A program made the translations under genes and the position numbers. The notes under the pieces are model-generated. The model ran no database searches. It saw nothing but the letters and a program-made list of their open reading frames with translations, and was not told the DNA's origin. Below are positions 32,100 through 42,797 of a DNA stretch of 64,000 bases, piece by piece (the first letter of the stretch is position 1; every line of letters begins with the position of its first letter). The DNA lies in contig CM059567.1 of the NCBI GenBank assembly GCA_030386875.1, positions 82,825,130-82,889,129 on the forward strand, given 5' to 3'. The DNA is from Morinoia aosen. Taxonomy: Eukaryota; Arthropoda; Malacostraca; Amphipoda; Talitridae.

Positions 32100-33595
32100 C
32101 CTTCACCTTTTTCACCTTGTCACCCATCAAAACTTCACTTTTTTCACTTCAAATCTAAGTCAAGGTCAATTTAATTCAAGTCAAGATCAGTTTAATCCAA
32201 GTCAAATTTAAATTAAATCAATCCTAAGTTGTGTTAAGCATTGACGTAATCACTCGTTAATATGAGCGTTTTTTGTATTAAATATGTCTCTATTGTATGT
32301 AATGAGCAAGACAATCGTTTTTCTTTTCAGCAAGGAATACATAAAAGTTTCGCCGGTGTTGCAATCTAAAGACAAGCCGTCGTAAAATGGGCTAATTATC
32401 CAGCATCAGGAGGCAGAATGAGATTCAGATCTTTGACCGTCGTAAAAGATACAAGTCAATTATGAAAATTTCTTATTATGCTTCTCACGAAATTTCTGTT
32501 CTTTAAAATTCTACTTTTATGTCATTTTGCTTTCATTCAAATATTTTCGTTCAAAAGGTAATTTTATGTTACACATACATATAGAGGTATCGAGGAATTA
32601 TTTACACTCAAATTGAGATTGATGTGCGCGAAATTTTACTTTATCACATGCTTGAAAGCATATATACATGCTACTACATAAAATTATCATTGGACGATAT
32701 GTAGATATAATATATAAAAAAAATGTTGCAATGAAGTCCTTTTTTCGCTCGTCCAAACGATTTTCGTAAAAAGAACTTTCTATTTATTTCATCGAAATAG
32801 ATGATATATTTGCCTTGGCGTATTAATTTGAAGGGAGGGCAACACTTTTATTGCTAATGCAGGAATGTATGAGTGTGGTAATTTACTCTTTTCAATTTGT
32901 ATTCAAACGGAATCGTACATAAATACTCAGTGAATCTCATTTGTATATTTCTTTTAAAGAATAGATTGAAATATCGCCCAGTAGTTATCTATTTGTATGC
33001 ATATGATTTCATACATGTGAAAAAATGAAATTTAACGCATGTAAATCTCTAAATGAGAATAAATAAATCCCCGATGCTGCTATGTGTAACATAAAATTAC
33101 CTTTTGAACATAAATATATGTATATACGCATACTATCATTAATACAGAATTTTAAAGTAACTTCAATGAGTATTACTATACAAAGTGAACTGGTTATATT
33201 TTATACATGAATAGTGTCTTTTACGCCAGTCAAATATCTGAGTCATACTCTGCCTCCTGATTCTGGATACTTAGCACATTTTACGACAGCTTGTCTTTAG
33301 ATTGTAAAACAGGCGAAAGTTTTATGTATTCCTTGCTGAAAGGAAAAACGATTGTCTTGCTTATCACATCCAATAGAAACATATTTAACGCAAAAATGCT
33401 CTAAAAAACGAGTGATTGTGTCAAATCTTAACTCAACTTAGAGTCGGATCAATTTGAATTTGACTTGGATTAAATTGAACTTGACTTGGATTAATTTGAA
33501 CTTGACGTCAATTAATTCGAATTTGACCTGGATTAAATTGAACATGACTTGGATTAAATTGAACTTGACTTAGATTAATTTCAAGTGAAAAAGGT
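32100..33595. mobile_element. Foldback element, copy A
   Basis: The termini contain tandem CAAGTTCAATTTAATC-type units (about 32155-32220 and 33440-33590), then complementary arms with AGCAAGACAATCGTTTTTC, CAAGGAATACATAAAAGTTT and CAGCATCAGGAGGCAGA. A related copy, with its centre reversed, lies at 54945-61565. No coding frame is present. Class II foldback-type is inferred from structure only. Confidence 0.8.
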
Positions 33596-33651
33596 AGCGC
33601 TAACATTGGCGCGAACAAGGTATCATACTTTAGGTTTCAAAGTTTCTTTAA

Positions 33652-33872
33652 CACTTTGACTGCGACTACTAAATATTAAGTTCAACAACAAACTCAAATT
33701 TAATGTCAATTGTAGTAAGCTATTTGGAAAATACCAAACGTGAATTGGATCTTGCTTTTATTCAGCTTTGATTAAACATTTATGAATATTGAGTTTCCGA
33801 CTACTGGCCGGTCAGAAGCACAATGAAAATTACCTCCGTGTACCACCGGTGGCGCAAGTCACAGTCAAAGTG
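33652..33872. mobile_element. piggyBac-type MITE, 221 bp
   Basis: It is flanked by TTAA at 33648-33651 and 33873-33876. The ends are CACTTTGACTGCGACT and AGTCACAGTCAAAGTG, near-perfect inverted repeats of the common piggyBac terminal type. It interrupts the right arm of the 31634-33994 palindrome. Confidence 0.85.
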
Positions 33873-34629
33873 TTAAGTCCTTATAATACCAAAATTAAGG
33901 AGTTTTGGGCATTTTATCATTCATAAAATTTAATTTGTTTTAAGTTTTTCAACCTATGGTGGAAATTTCTCCGCACAAAAAAATACCCTATATATATAAT
34001 GAAACGTTAGGTATCTCCATCAATTTATAAATAAATATGTGTTTTTGTGTGCAATTTCCCCTATGACATTACAATGCAAATCAACTTGATTGGATGCTAT
34101 CATAAATACCATTAAAATAATATGAAAAACTTGGCATCTGCTCACTTTTGTTTATAAGTAAAAAATTTTGCTTGAAAATTGAATCTTTTGGTGAGAAAAT
34201 GCAGCTTATCGTGGTAAAAAGTTATGGCAAATTTGTTGAAAACTTCTTTGCTAATAATAATTTGAAATATACTACACAGTTGATGCTTGCTTGGTTGGTG
34301 TGTGCGTCTGCGACGTTCATAAGAATGCTCAATGACCGCATCTGTGATACGAGTTTCACCAGTGAACAAGTACAAGAATATTTGAATCTTGGATACGGTT
34401 AGGGTGGATCTATTTGTTTGCCATCTATATCTTGCGACTTTTTTAAAGGAAACTATCGAATCCCGTAATTTTTGAAGAATCATGTACACTAGTAGATATA
34501 TATATATTAGTAAAACTTGATTTTTAGCATTCTATTGCCAATTTAAAAATCGTTCGTAAATAAAGATCACAATAACCATATGAACAGGTTGCAACACCTG
34601 CAAGCTGTAATATTCATCTTGTAAATTGT

Positions 34630-34836
34630 GAATAGGTGGAGTTGGAATCGCAAAATTCTGGAAAGGTGGAGTCGGAGTTGGAATTGCAAAATTCTGGACA
34701 GGTGGAGTCGGAGTCGAAATTGCAAAATTCTGGAAAGGTGGAGTCGGAGTCGGAGTCGCTAAATTCTGGAAAGGTGGAGTCGGAGTCGGAGTCGCAAAAT
34801 TCTGAAAAGGCGGAGTCGGAGTCGCAAATTTATTCC
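34630..34836. repeat. GGAGTCGGAGTCG minisatellite (hAT subterminal repeat)
   Basis: A 33-36 bp unit, GCAAAATTCTGGAAAGGT followed by GGAGTCGGAGTC, repeats about six times. A similar block is at 28405-28550. Proteins read from it are low-complexity artefacts. Confidence 0.85.
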
Positions 34837-34862
34837 TCCGACTCCGCAACCCTGCTGTGATG

Positions 34863-36844
34863 TACGAGGCCTGCATAAAATTATCCAAACTTAGCCTTGA
34901 AAATTCAGCCATATTTCTTATGTGACCGGGTCAGGACCCTAGTCCATTCAGTGTAAGCCCTTTATGTCAGCGCCGACTCAATCTACTCATCCTTCACTGC
35001 AGAAAAACTTCTTTCTGCTTTCATTAATTGCAGTTTTTTGCTACCGCTTTTTGTATAAACTTTTCACTCTTTCAAAATGGAAAGTTTTTACACGCTTCTC
35101 CAAATTCTGGAGCTACAGAAAAAAGCAAAGAAACTTGTCTGAAGAACAGAGAAGCTGACGAATGCCTTGAATTCACTGTTTCGCCCAGAAATTCTAAATC
35201 TAAGGCGGGGAATCAAAACCTGGCTGCTGCATTATAACGACGTTGCGAGTCATTCAACTCACTTGATCAATATGAATCAATCATCGCCGTCTTTCCATTA
35301 CATAAGTTTTGTGAGTAACTTTTCTGGCGTTCGTCCTGTAACAGTTTTATTTTAAGCAATGAAGCATTTTTAAAAATATATCTATTATAACCAATACGGC
35401 AATCTAAGTAAAAAATTCGCACTAGCACAAGAACTCTCATTTGAAATTACATGATAAGTAACAAAAGACGGCAGGCCAGTGAATATTTTCTACGTAGGTA
35501 ACCTCAAAGTTACAGAAGGAAAAGAAAATTTATTATCAAGAAATTTTCCGTCATGATTAAGAAAATGTAGATAATTATTGCAAATTATTATTATTTGTAG
35601 GTAATTCATTTTTCGTGGAGTATTTTATATGTACTTGAAATTTGATAAGCTCTGTGCAGAAATGTTTTATCACGCGATTTGATATAACTTTTGTTTAACA
35701 AATTGAAACTTTCCCCTCCTCCCGTAACTTCAAGATACCCAAGCGCAGCATATCTATGTATGATATCAAAGAATAAATGCATTGCAATGTAAGTATAGTT
35801 AGAACGGTTTTAGTTTTAAACCAACTCATGCGCTAATCCTGCGGTAAGTAATAACGCTCCTACACTTGAACGCAGCCGAAAGCTAACTTTATTTCTCGGT
35901 GGCGGCGGTGTATTCTTAAGTTAAAATTTACGTGAAAACTACTTCGTCTTAGCCAAGCAAGGGGAGGTCTCGGACAGGGGCGTTGCCCATTTTTTGATTT
36001 TTAATCGAAATTTTCATGTTTTCTTTTCAACTTATTATTTATAGTTTCTCTTTCCTAAGATTTGAGAGAAGATGACGCTTCTTAACAAATTGTTTCCATT
36101 GTCTGTCCAAATCTGCAGTTCGAGGATTTCAAACAAAACTTCACTATGATTTCAGGGACAAGAAACCTCCGGTAAAAGAAAATTCCCAACAACACATAAA
36201 AGTGAAGTTATATACAAAATATCGAGTCAGAACATCGCCTGAAGCGCGCTGCACCGCACACTGAGCGCACTGCACACACACACACACGTTCACACCATCA
36301 GGAGCCAAAGGCTACTGTAGTGACTGTACCTGCAGCGTTGGTGTGACCTCATGGAAGTTTCTTAATTATTTAAAACATGGTCGTTTGATTTTCCTGTTCT
36401 CATTTACTTAATTTATTCAATTAAGCGTCATGTGAAGACTATAATTATGGACGAATTATTATTTAATTAAGGAAATAAAAGACGTGAACGAGCTTCAATG
36501 CTCATGTATTTTTTCCTACACGTGGTGTAAGAGAAGGGTCACAATTTACAGTCTTACAATCACAGTTTTATGACAGAAGAATTACGATAATAATAATTTT
36601 TTCTCAAACTTCTATCCATGCAGTAGTAGGCAGGAGCGCGCCTCTCGGTGGGAGCACTTCAATGTGAACATTTTAATTTTACTGCGTGAAACTTAATTTT
36701 ACTGCGCCACATTTTTAGCTAGTAATGTCCCTGGGATGAAATTTTAATTCTAAAATATATTTTGTTCTAGAAACCTCCATTTAAGATGTGGAGTCTTATT
36801 TGAAATCTCTAATTGGCGCTCGCTGTCCATCACACAGCTCAGAA
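34863..36844. other. Unannotated; dispersed repeat at about 35090-35200 and (CA)n near 36275
   Basis: The segment with GAAGAACAGAGAAGCTGACG and CCCAGAAATTCT resembles 45960-46035. No gene is supported. Confidence 0.45.
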
Positions 36845-37030
36845 GTTGTTTAACCCTTGAAAATTTAGTGGCTCGAAATCAACAACTCTGTAAGCGTCAT
36901 TGCTTACATCGAATGTTTACTGCCAGATCCGAATCAGCTCCGCAGGTCTGCTGGTACACAACAGGCCACTTATGTAAATGTTCGGTGATGTGAGTCATGT
37001 TGGCTGCGTCGTTTCTAGCGACTCGGAACG
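36845..37030 (+). repeat. Diverged duplicated segment A (partner at 41875-42065)
   Basis: Both contain AAATCAACAAC, CGAATGTTTACTGC, GACTCAGCT/GAATCAGCT and GTTGGCTGCG in the same order and spacing. Confidence 0.65.
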
Positions 37031-39939
37031 AGGAAAATGACTCGCTGTATATATGAAGCATCTTTTACTGATTTGAAATTACTTTTTCACAGCAGAAAGG
37101 ATCTTTGCTATGTTGAATTCTACTCTATGTTCATTGTCGAAAGTTTCCAATGGGTTATGCTTTCATTGCTTTTTAGATCGAAATTACATTTTCGAAGCAA
37201 TGACACTAACTTTTCCCAATTGCGACTCATCGTTCCACCAGGTTATTTCAAACCTGAGTGAGGGGCAGTAACTGAGCTGGTGTAGTCATAACTCCTGACG
37301 GATTTTGCAGTAGACGTCACTGACGGCATCGAATGATGATAATGTGTGTTGCCAGCATTTTCAATGCATTTATGGATCATTAGCAGTAGATAAACAGCCG
37401 GTAGATCCAAGATCCAGTTAATCAATTATTCAAGACGAAAAGCGTTCTTCATATGAGCGGTTGTTCAATTGGTCGAGCACAAAATATGAAATTTCTCCGC
37501 TTCATTCGACATTATGATTGTCATTCAAGTGTAATTGTTCGATTTATTTGCACTGTACCTCGCGTGTGTAATTACCTGAAGAATGGAAGTAAGTCTAACG
37601 CTGTTGATATCCACTAGCAGAGTCTGCAAGGAAGGTTGTATGTGTTGTAACTGAAAGTGTATGGACTTCAGGCGTGAATTAATGTGATAATATTGTCCAT
37701 TCAGATGTTTATGATTGTCGTTTATTTCGTAAGCAAATCCCTTTGAAAGTTAAGTCGATTTTTCTTGACACGAAGCTGTTCTTCTGAACATTGTGTTTGA
37801 AGTGAGGTACTGCATTTGCTGGCGTCAATTGTTTCGAAGCCAATTTATCATAAGATTGACATTTTACTTGCATTTTCAAGCATACAACACTAAGTTGTAG
37901 AGGAATCTCTTCACTAGTGAGATGAGAAACTTGTCGTGTTGGTTGTTGAAGCAGATTGATTATACGGTAAATTTCGTCTTTGTATAGAGTTTGTTGTTCA
38001 GAAGAATAGGGGTAAGCTGATGACAGGATCATATAGTCAGACCCTCTCGGCGGTCTTGACAAAGAATTGTCAGAGGACTGCTCACAAAATCAATGTTTAG
38101 TCCTCAACGAAGTTCTTTCATTTAATAAGACTGATTAATTGGGAGAAACTCGGAACTGGGTGTGAAAAATGGATGCCATGATACATTTTGATATGTTCTC
38201 TAAAACTTGAATGTTTGGCCCTTAATCTTCATTGCAATACCATTTCATATCACCTGGTTTGTTTTTATTGATGAATACAAAATCAACGTTTAAACGGTAG
38301 TAAAAAATGGCATTAAAATTCGATATTTGCAATTTCCGCTCACAAGAACATTTTCCTTCCACTCGAGAAATACAACTTAGTTGCATCTGCAACAATAACG
38401 GAGAATACTTGCTAAATTTGCTTTCAACTTAAAGCATTATCCTACTGTATTATAATGATTATTACTGATTACTTGTTTATTTGTTACTTGTTTATTACTG
38501 ATTATTAAATGATTACTTGGCCAGCTCGTCCCTCTCTCTCTCTCTGTAAACTTTAGACCTGAACACTCCATAATGACTGAAATTATTAGTTGTAGACTTA
38601 TAAGTAGTTAACAGCAATCACTGAAATTCTTTTCCTTTCTATCCTCAGTTCACAATGAAGATATAAAAAAAGAGATATGAATTAAAACAGCTTTGAAGAA
38701 AACTTCAGCTCTTGAGGATCAGGTTCTCTCCAGAGTTGCAATAAAATAATACATTTGGCGTTCTTGATATTTTTTTAACTTTCCTGCAAACAGAATTGAC
38801 ACCCAAGTCTTCTGCCCACCAACCTTGGGATGCAGCTTTCCTGCTTAGGTTGGTGCTGCTTTGAATTAGTTCGATAAAGACCTAAACACAGCAACCTGTG
38901 GTCTTGAACTTGCGCCCTTAAAATTCATTCAAATAACATTAATTTCCTAGGCTAACCCATTCCTTCTTCACTATTTTACTACTAAAGGTTCTCTGTCGTT
39001 CTTCTTTTCCGTTCCTATGGTAAATTTGTGAGAAAATTCTGTTCGCACGATTATACGGTTAAACTTTTGGGAAACAACTCCTGCGCTCTTCAATTTCTTC
39101 GTCGTAAGTTTGGGAAACAGAAAATTGAACTTCCATTACTGTAGTCAAAATGCTTTTGTTATAATCCCTGATGGATTATTTTAGTTAACAATCACAATAC
39201 TGGCGCATTCTGTTCATGCATGGATTTTCTATCACAGTGTATGTGATTTTCCCTTGCACATAATTTTAGTCACTTACTCAGCATCCCAGTGTGTGGGCCC
39301 AATATCGCAGTACGTACAACGGAGTAAACGGAGAGTTAAGTAAGATATCTTAACACAAAGATGAGGGATTCGGTTGAAGAAACGCTCGCAGACTTGCACG
39401 TAAAAAAGAGACTGCTCAGATCTTGGTAACGTTGAAGTGATGCTGCCAATGTCTGACCCCAATCCCCCCATATTATCCCTCATCATATTTAGCAACGTTA
39501 ATGTGCTCCAATACTAAAAAAATCATGGAGTTTTTTCTAGTTAAAGCAAAGCGGATCCTCTAGAAACATATATTTTTTCGTTCATTTACTCCAAGTTGTG
39601 CGCTGAAATAACCGCGGAATAAATTTCCATCAGTATAATCAAATTCAGGCAAAGAACTCGGAAATTATGATTATGAACAATTTAGATAAAAAACAATGTT
39701 GTGTGGAGAATCCACACAAATAGAATTAAGATACATAAACTTATGATGATGCCAAGGATGTTTATTACAATGTTGGCCATTTCTAAGCTACTGAGAAGGA
39801 AGACTTAACATTATTCGAGACTCGACAAATACAATTTAAGAAAAATTTGTGAGCGAATGAGCGCAGAATGGGAATCGTTCGAATATTTATGTTCTCAGAT
39901 AAAACGTAGTACTTTTCTGATAACTAATCGAGTTACGTT
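37031..39939. other. Unannotated stretch
   Basis: A minus-strand open frame at 37709-38032 has a Met but no motif and no support as a gene. There is a short (CT)n near 38530. Otherwise nothing recognised. Confidence 0.4.
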
Positions 39940-40175
39940 GCTTGTAATTTGCAAAGAATACTAGGAAAGTTTCAAATTTAAAAACTAATTCCATACAAAT
40001 TTTTATGTGAATTTAAAGGATTGGTATCATTTCTAAACCCAGAAACAAAAGGTTGTAACTTAATATCGTAGCCCCAATTTGAATTAAACAGTTCACAAAT
40101 TTAAATTTAGTCTGGTCAGTACTCATTTAAATTACATGTTATTTCTACGTCTGCATATACATCATTTCAAGGAAG
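39940..40175 (+). repeat. Diverged duplicated segment B (partner at 42575-42797)
   Basis: Shared blocks are TTAATATCGTRGCCCCAA, TTTAGTCTGGTCAGT and TTTACATCATTTYAAG. Confidence 0.7.
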
Positions 40176-40189
40176 GGCGACCTCGCATG

Positions 40190-41270
40190 GTCACGGCAGC
40201 AGCAACGCTGCAGCACAGCAAGTGAGTGACAAAGAAGCGCGCGGCTCCTGCGCTACTCCGCGACGCCCAGCGCCCGGGAGGTCAGGCGAGCCTAGCTGCT
40301 CCGTCCAGCCGGGCACCGTCGAGACCCTCCGTCTCGGAGCTCCGCAGCAGCCTCCGAACGAACTCTTGTAACTGGTAGCTTCAAGAAGTCGCCCAGCGGA
40401 GCGAGGAGAAGTGAAAGTAGAAACGCCGATGGTGCACGAAGAGTGGAATAAACCCCGGGGTCCTGAACAGATCCCTGAGGCGACCGCCTCACCTTGGCTA
40501 CTGGAGCCCCAAGTCGCAGCTGCACTCGCAGATACTGCAACAAGAAAAACAAGTTCGTTACTATGAGTGAGGGAAAATACCGGGGTAAAAATTATAGCTT
40601 CAATATAGATGTGACTATGTGAAATAATGGCTAATCAAAACAGCAACCCTAACGCTAACCTGAGTTAATTATTCCTCAGTGGGATCACTTGCAGCGTCGA
40701 TAAGACGAGGTTAGAAATTCAAGAGAAGGAATACGCTCGTGCAGTGCAGGAGTAGTTTAGCAATCAAGATCAGGCAAGGTGCTTCAATAGAATTACCTGG
40801 AGACGAATGGCAGCTGGGAAACTGTCCACAAGTCTGGCCTCGGGTAATGGATTTGGCCAAGATAAGGAATTAAGTTCTGTCAGCTCGTCCTAGACAGACT
40901 GACTAGAAATCAAATGAAGGCTTTAAGCAGATTCACAAGCACACCCTCATCCACACAGTTATGGTAAGCGATAAGTTCATAAATTAGTAGGGTAATTTAA
41001 GAGTAGGTAAGAAAGCAAGTAAATAGTTAATTAATAATTGAATAAGCTATTATGTAGGCAACCAAGGCGATCGGGTGAGGGAGGCAGAGCAAGGCAAGCA
41101 TGCAGGTCGGTAGGGCCACGGCTCCAGAACAGCAACTCCGACGGCCAGGCGCACAGACACGGCGAGCATGGCAGGTCCCAATCACTTTCGAAATGCGTTA
41201 CACTGACCTCAGTGCTGCAGGTTTCACAATTGAACGCGGGTCGCCAACGCAGTGCAAATTAAAATGTATC
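40190..41270. other. GC-rich patch with a possible 42-nt minus-strand exon
   Basis: The two GC-rich blocks (40195-40540 and 41060-41280) stand out from AT-rich surroundings. On the minus strand, 40534-40493 is preceded by a pyrimidine-rich acceptor ending TTGCAG and followed by a donor AAG|GTGAGG, encoding 14 residues in one frame. It could be an exon of a gene whose other exons are not recognised, a CpG-rich promoter, or chance. Confidence 0.25.
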
Positions 41271-41874
41271 TGATCAACGGCAGTGTGAGCAGCCCAAGCC
41301 CACCAACTCCGGCTAAGCAAACGCTGCTATAGGTCAAACTCAATGTATCTGATAGGGCAATGATATGTTAGAATTCCCCATGATTGATCATACGAGGCAC
41401 ATGTTTCTTAAATTTATTTTCTGGCCAATGTGCGATTTTTGAATAAAGTCCGATAACTCTTTTGTGTTGCAAACTGATTCTCCACGAGCTCGCCCGATGA
41501 AAATTGTCCGACAATTTTCTACATCATACTACGTTTGCGTTTTTGCCTTTGTTTCTGTCGCAAAAAAATGGAGTGATCCAATTTCATACCCAAGTGGGCC
41601 ATTACGGCTTAGCGACGATTCTTTTGCGCCTTCTATGTGCAAGTGAGCGATATTTAATGATGCCGCTGGTGAGTCATCAGTTAACTTTAGAATATAATTT
41701 TTATGCCTAAAAGATGCCATTTTGGGTCTCTCACATCTTCAATGGCAATTTTTTACAGGAAATATCCGCTTTCCAGGTTAGTTTCGCCTCAAAGCATTGA
41801 TATCTGAAGGCGTATTTGGAACTCCTGTTGATTGACATCGATATCACCTGGGCAGTTCACACCTTGTTTGAGCC

Positions 41875-42065
41875 CTGCAAATTCAGGGAAACGAAATCAA
41901 CAACGTTTTCATCTAATTGCCCAGGCCGAATGTTTACTGCAAGGCCCGACTCAGCTTGACAAATAAGTCAGTACGCTGCGCTTCAGCTTCGCAAATATTC
42001 ATTGACGTCAATCGAGTTGGCTGCGCAGTTGCCAACGACTGCAATGGTCGACGAAGAAACTCGGG
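41875..42065 (+). repeat. Diverged duplicated segment A'
   Basis: Partner of 36845-37030, in the same orientation. Confidence 0.65.
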
Positions 42066-42199
42066 TACTAAATGTTAAAGTCTTACGTAACTAAACGAAA
42101 TACTGACATAACTTTATAAATGATGTGATTGATGCGACTTTTTCATTAAGAATAACCTTTCCAATACTTTGAGAAGGGTTTTTACCCCAATCTTACTGT

Positions 42200-42448
42200 C
42201 ACCGTGGCCGATTGGTTAAGAACACACCCTTCACAAGGTGTCAGCAGGTCGAATCCTGGCAGTGCCGCAAGGTGATTTCTCCCGTTGGGAAGAAGAACTC
42301 AGCCACCATTCCCCACTCTACCCAGGTGTTAAAAATGAGAACGGCTTGACCGGGGTAACTGTTATTGCGTCCTGGTGTTAGTTATAAGGCATTTGAAAAA
42401 ACAATGAACAAGATAATATTGTTCAGGCTTGATTGATTGGAGTAAAAT
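42200..42448 (+). repeat. tRNA-derived SINE, copy 2
   Basis: Box A-like TGGCCGATTGGTTAAG and box B GGTCGAATCC (42247-42256) are followed by the same body as at 15275-15530, including CCCACTCTACCCAGGTGT and TAGTTATAAGGCATTTGAAA. Confidence 0.85.
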
Positions 42449-42574
42449 ATCTTTTACTACTTACTGAGTTTTCTAACGTCAATAATCCTTTAGACTTGTA
42501 CGGCAGCGTCACTGTTATGAATCAGTTTTGTTCTACTTTTCCAGCGAATGAAAAAGCGACATTCGCTTATTATT

Positions 42575-42797
42575 TTCTTAGCAAACTAAGAAAGTTTTAA
42601 CTTTAAAAACAAACTCCACATGATTTTTAATGTGCGTTTACAGAATTGGTGTTATTTTCAAACCCATAAATAATAGGTTAGAAGTTAATATCGTGGCCCC
42701 AACTGAACAAAAACAATGCACAAATTTATGTTTAGTCTGGTCAGTTGAATTCATCTTAAATGTTATTTTAAGATCTTCATTTACATCATTTTAAGCA
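42575..42797 (+). repeat. Diverged duplicated segment B'
   Basis: Partner of 39940-40175, same orientation. The order A, B, A', B' along the chromosome fits two old duplicates of a longer unit or two copies of one dispersed repeat. Confidence 0.7.

Larger units (their letters stand above)
31634..33994. repeat. Outer palindrome surrounding a foldback element
   Basis: Arms 31634-31830 and 33596-33994 are complementary (left TATAGGGTTTTTTCTGTGCGG; right CCGCACAAAAAAATACCCTA). The right arm is longer because of a 221-bp MITE at 33652-33872 that the left arm lacks. Confidence 0.85.
28397..34854. mobile_element. Non-autonomous hAT element, 6.46 kb, filled with palindromes
   Basis: The left end CAGGGTTGCGGAGTCGGAG and the exact complement at the right end form 19-bp TIRs. 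They are flanked by identical 8-bp duplications CTGTGATG (28389-28396 and 34855-34862). A CAG start and 8-bp duplication are hallmarks of hAT. Both ends continue into GGAGTCGGAGTC subterminal repeats. No transposase frame is present. The interior holds nested palindromes (30279-30606, 30755-31380, 31634-33994, 32100-33595), an (AT)n tract and a piggyBac-type MITE. Its movement must have used an enzyme from elsewhere; the palindromes may have arrived later. Confidence 0.9.

Noticed and set aside
34532-34912. Ser/Glu/Pro-rich small proteins on both strands
   Set aside because: They are translations of GGAGTCGGAGTCG subterminal repeats of the hAT element.
37709-38062. 117-residue minus-strand frame as a gene
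   Set aside because: The first codon is TTG, the first Met is internal, and there is no recognised domain, promoter or splice evidence.
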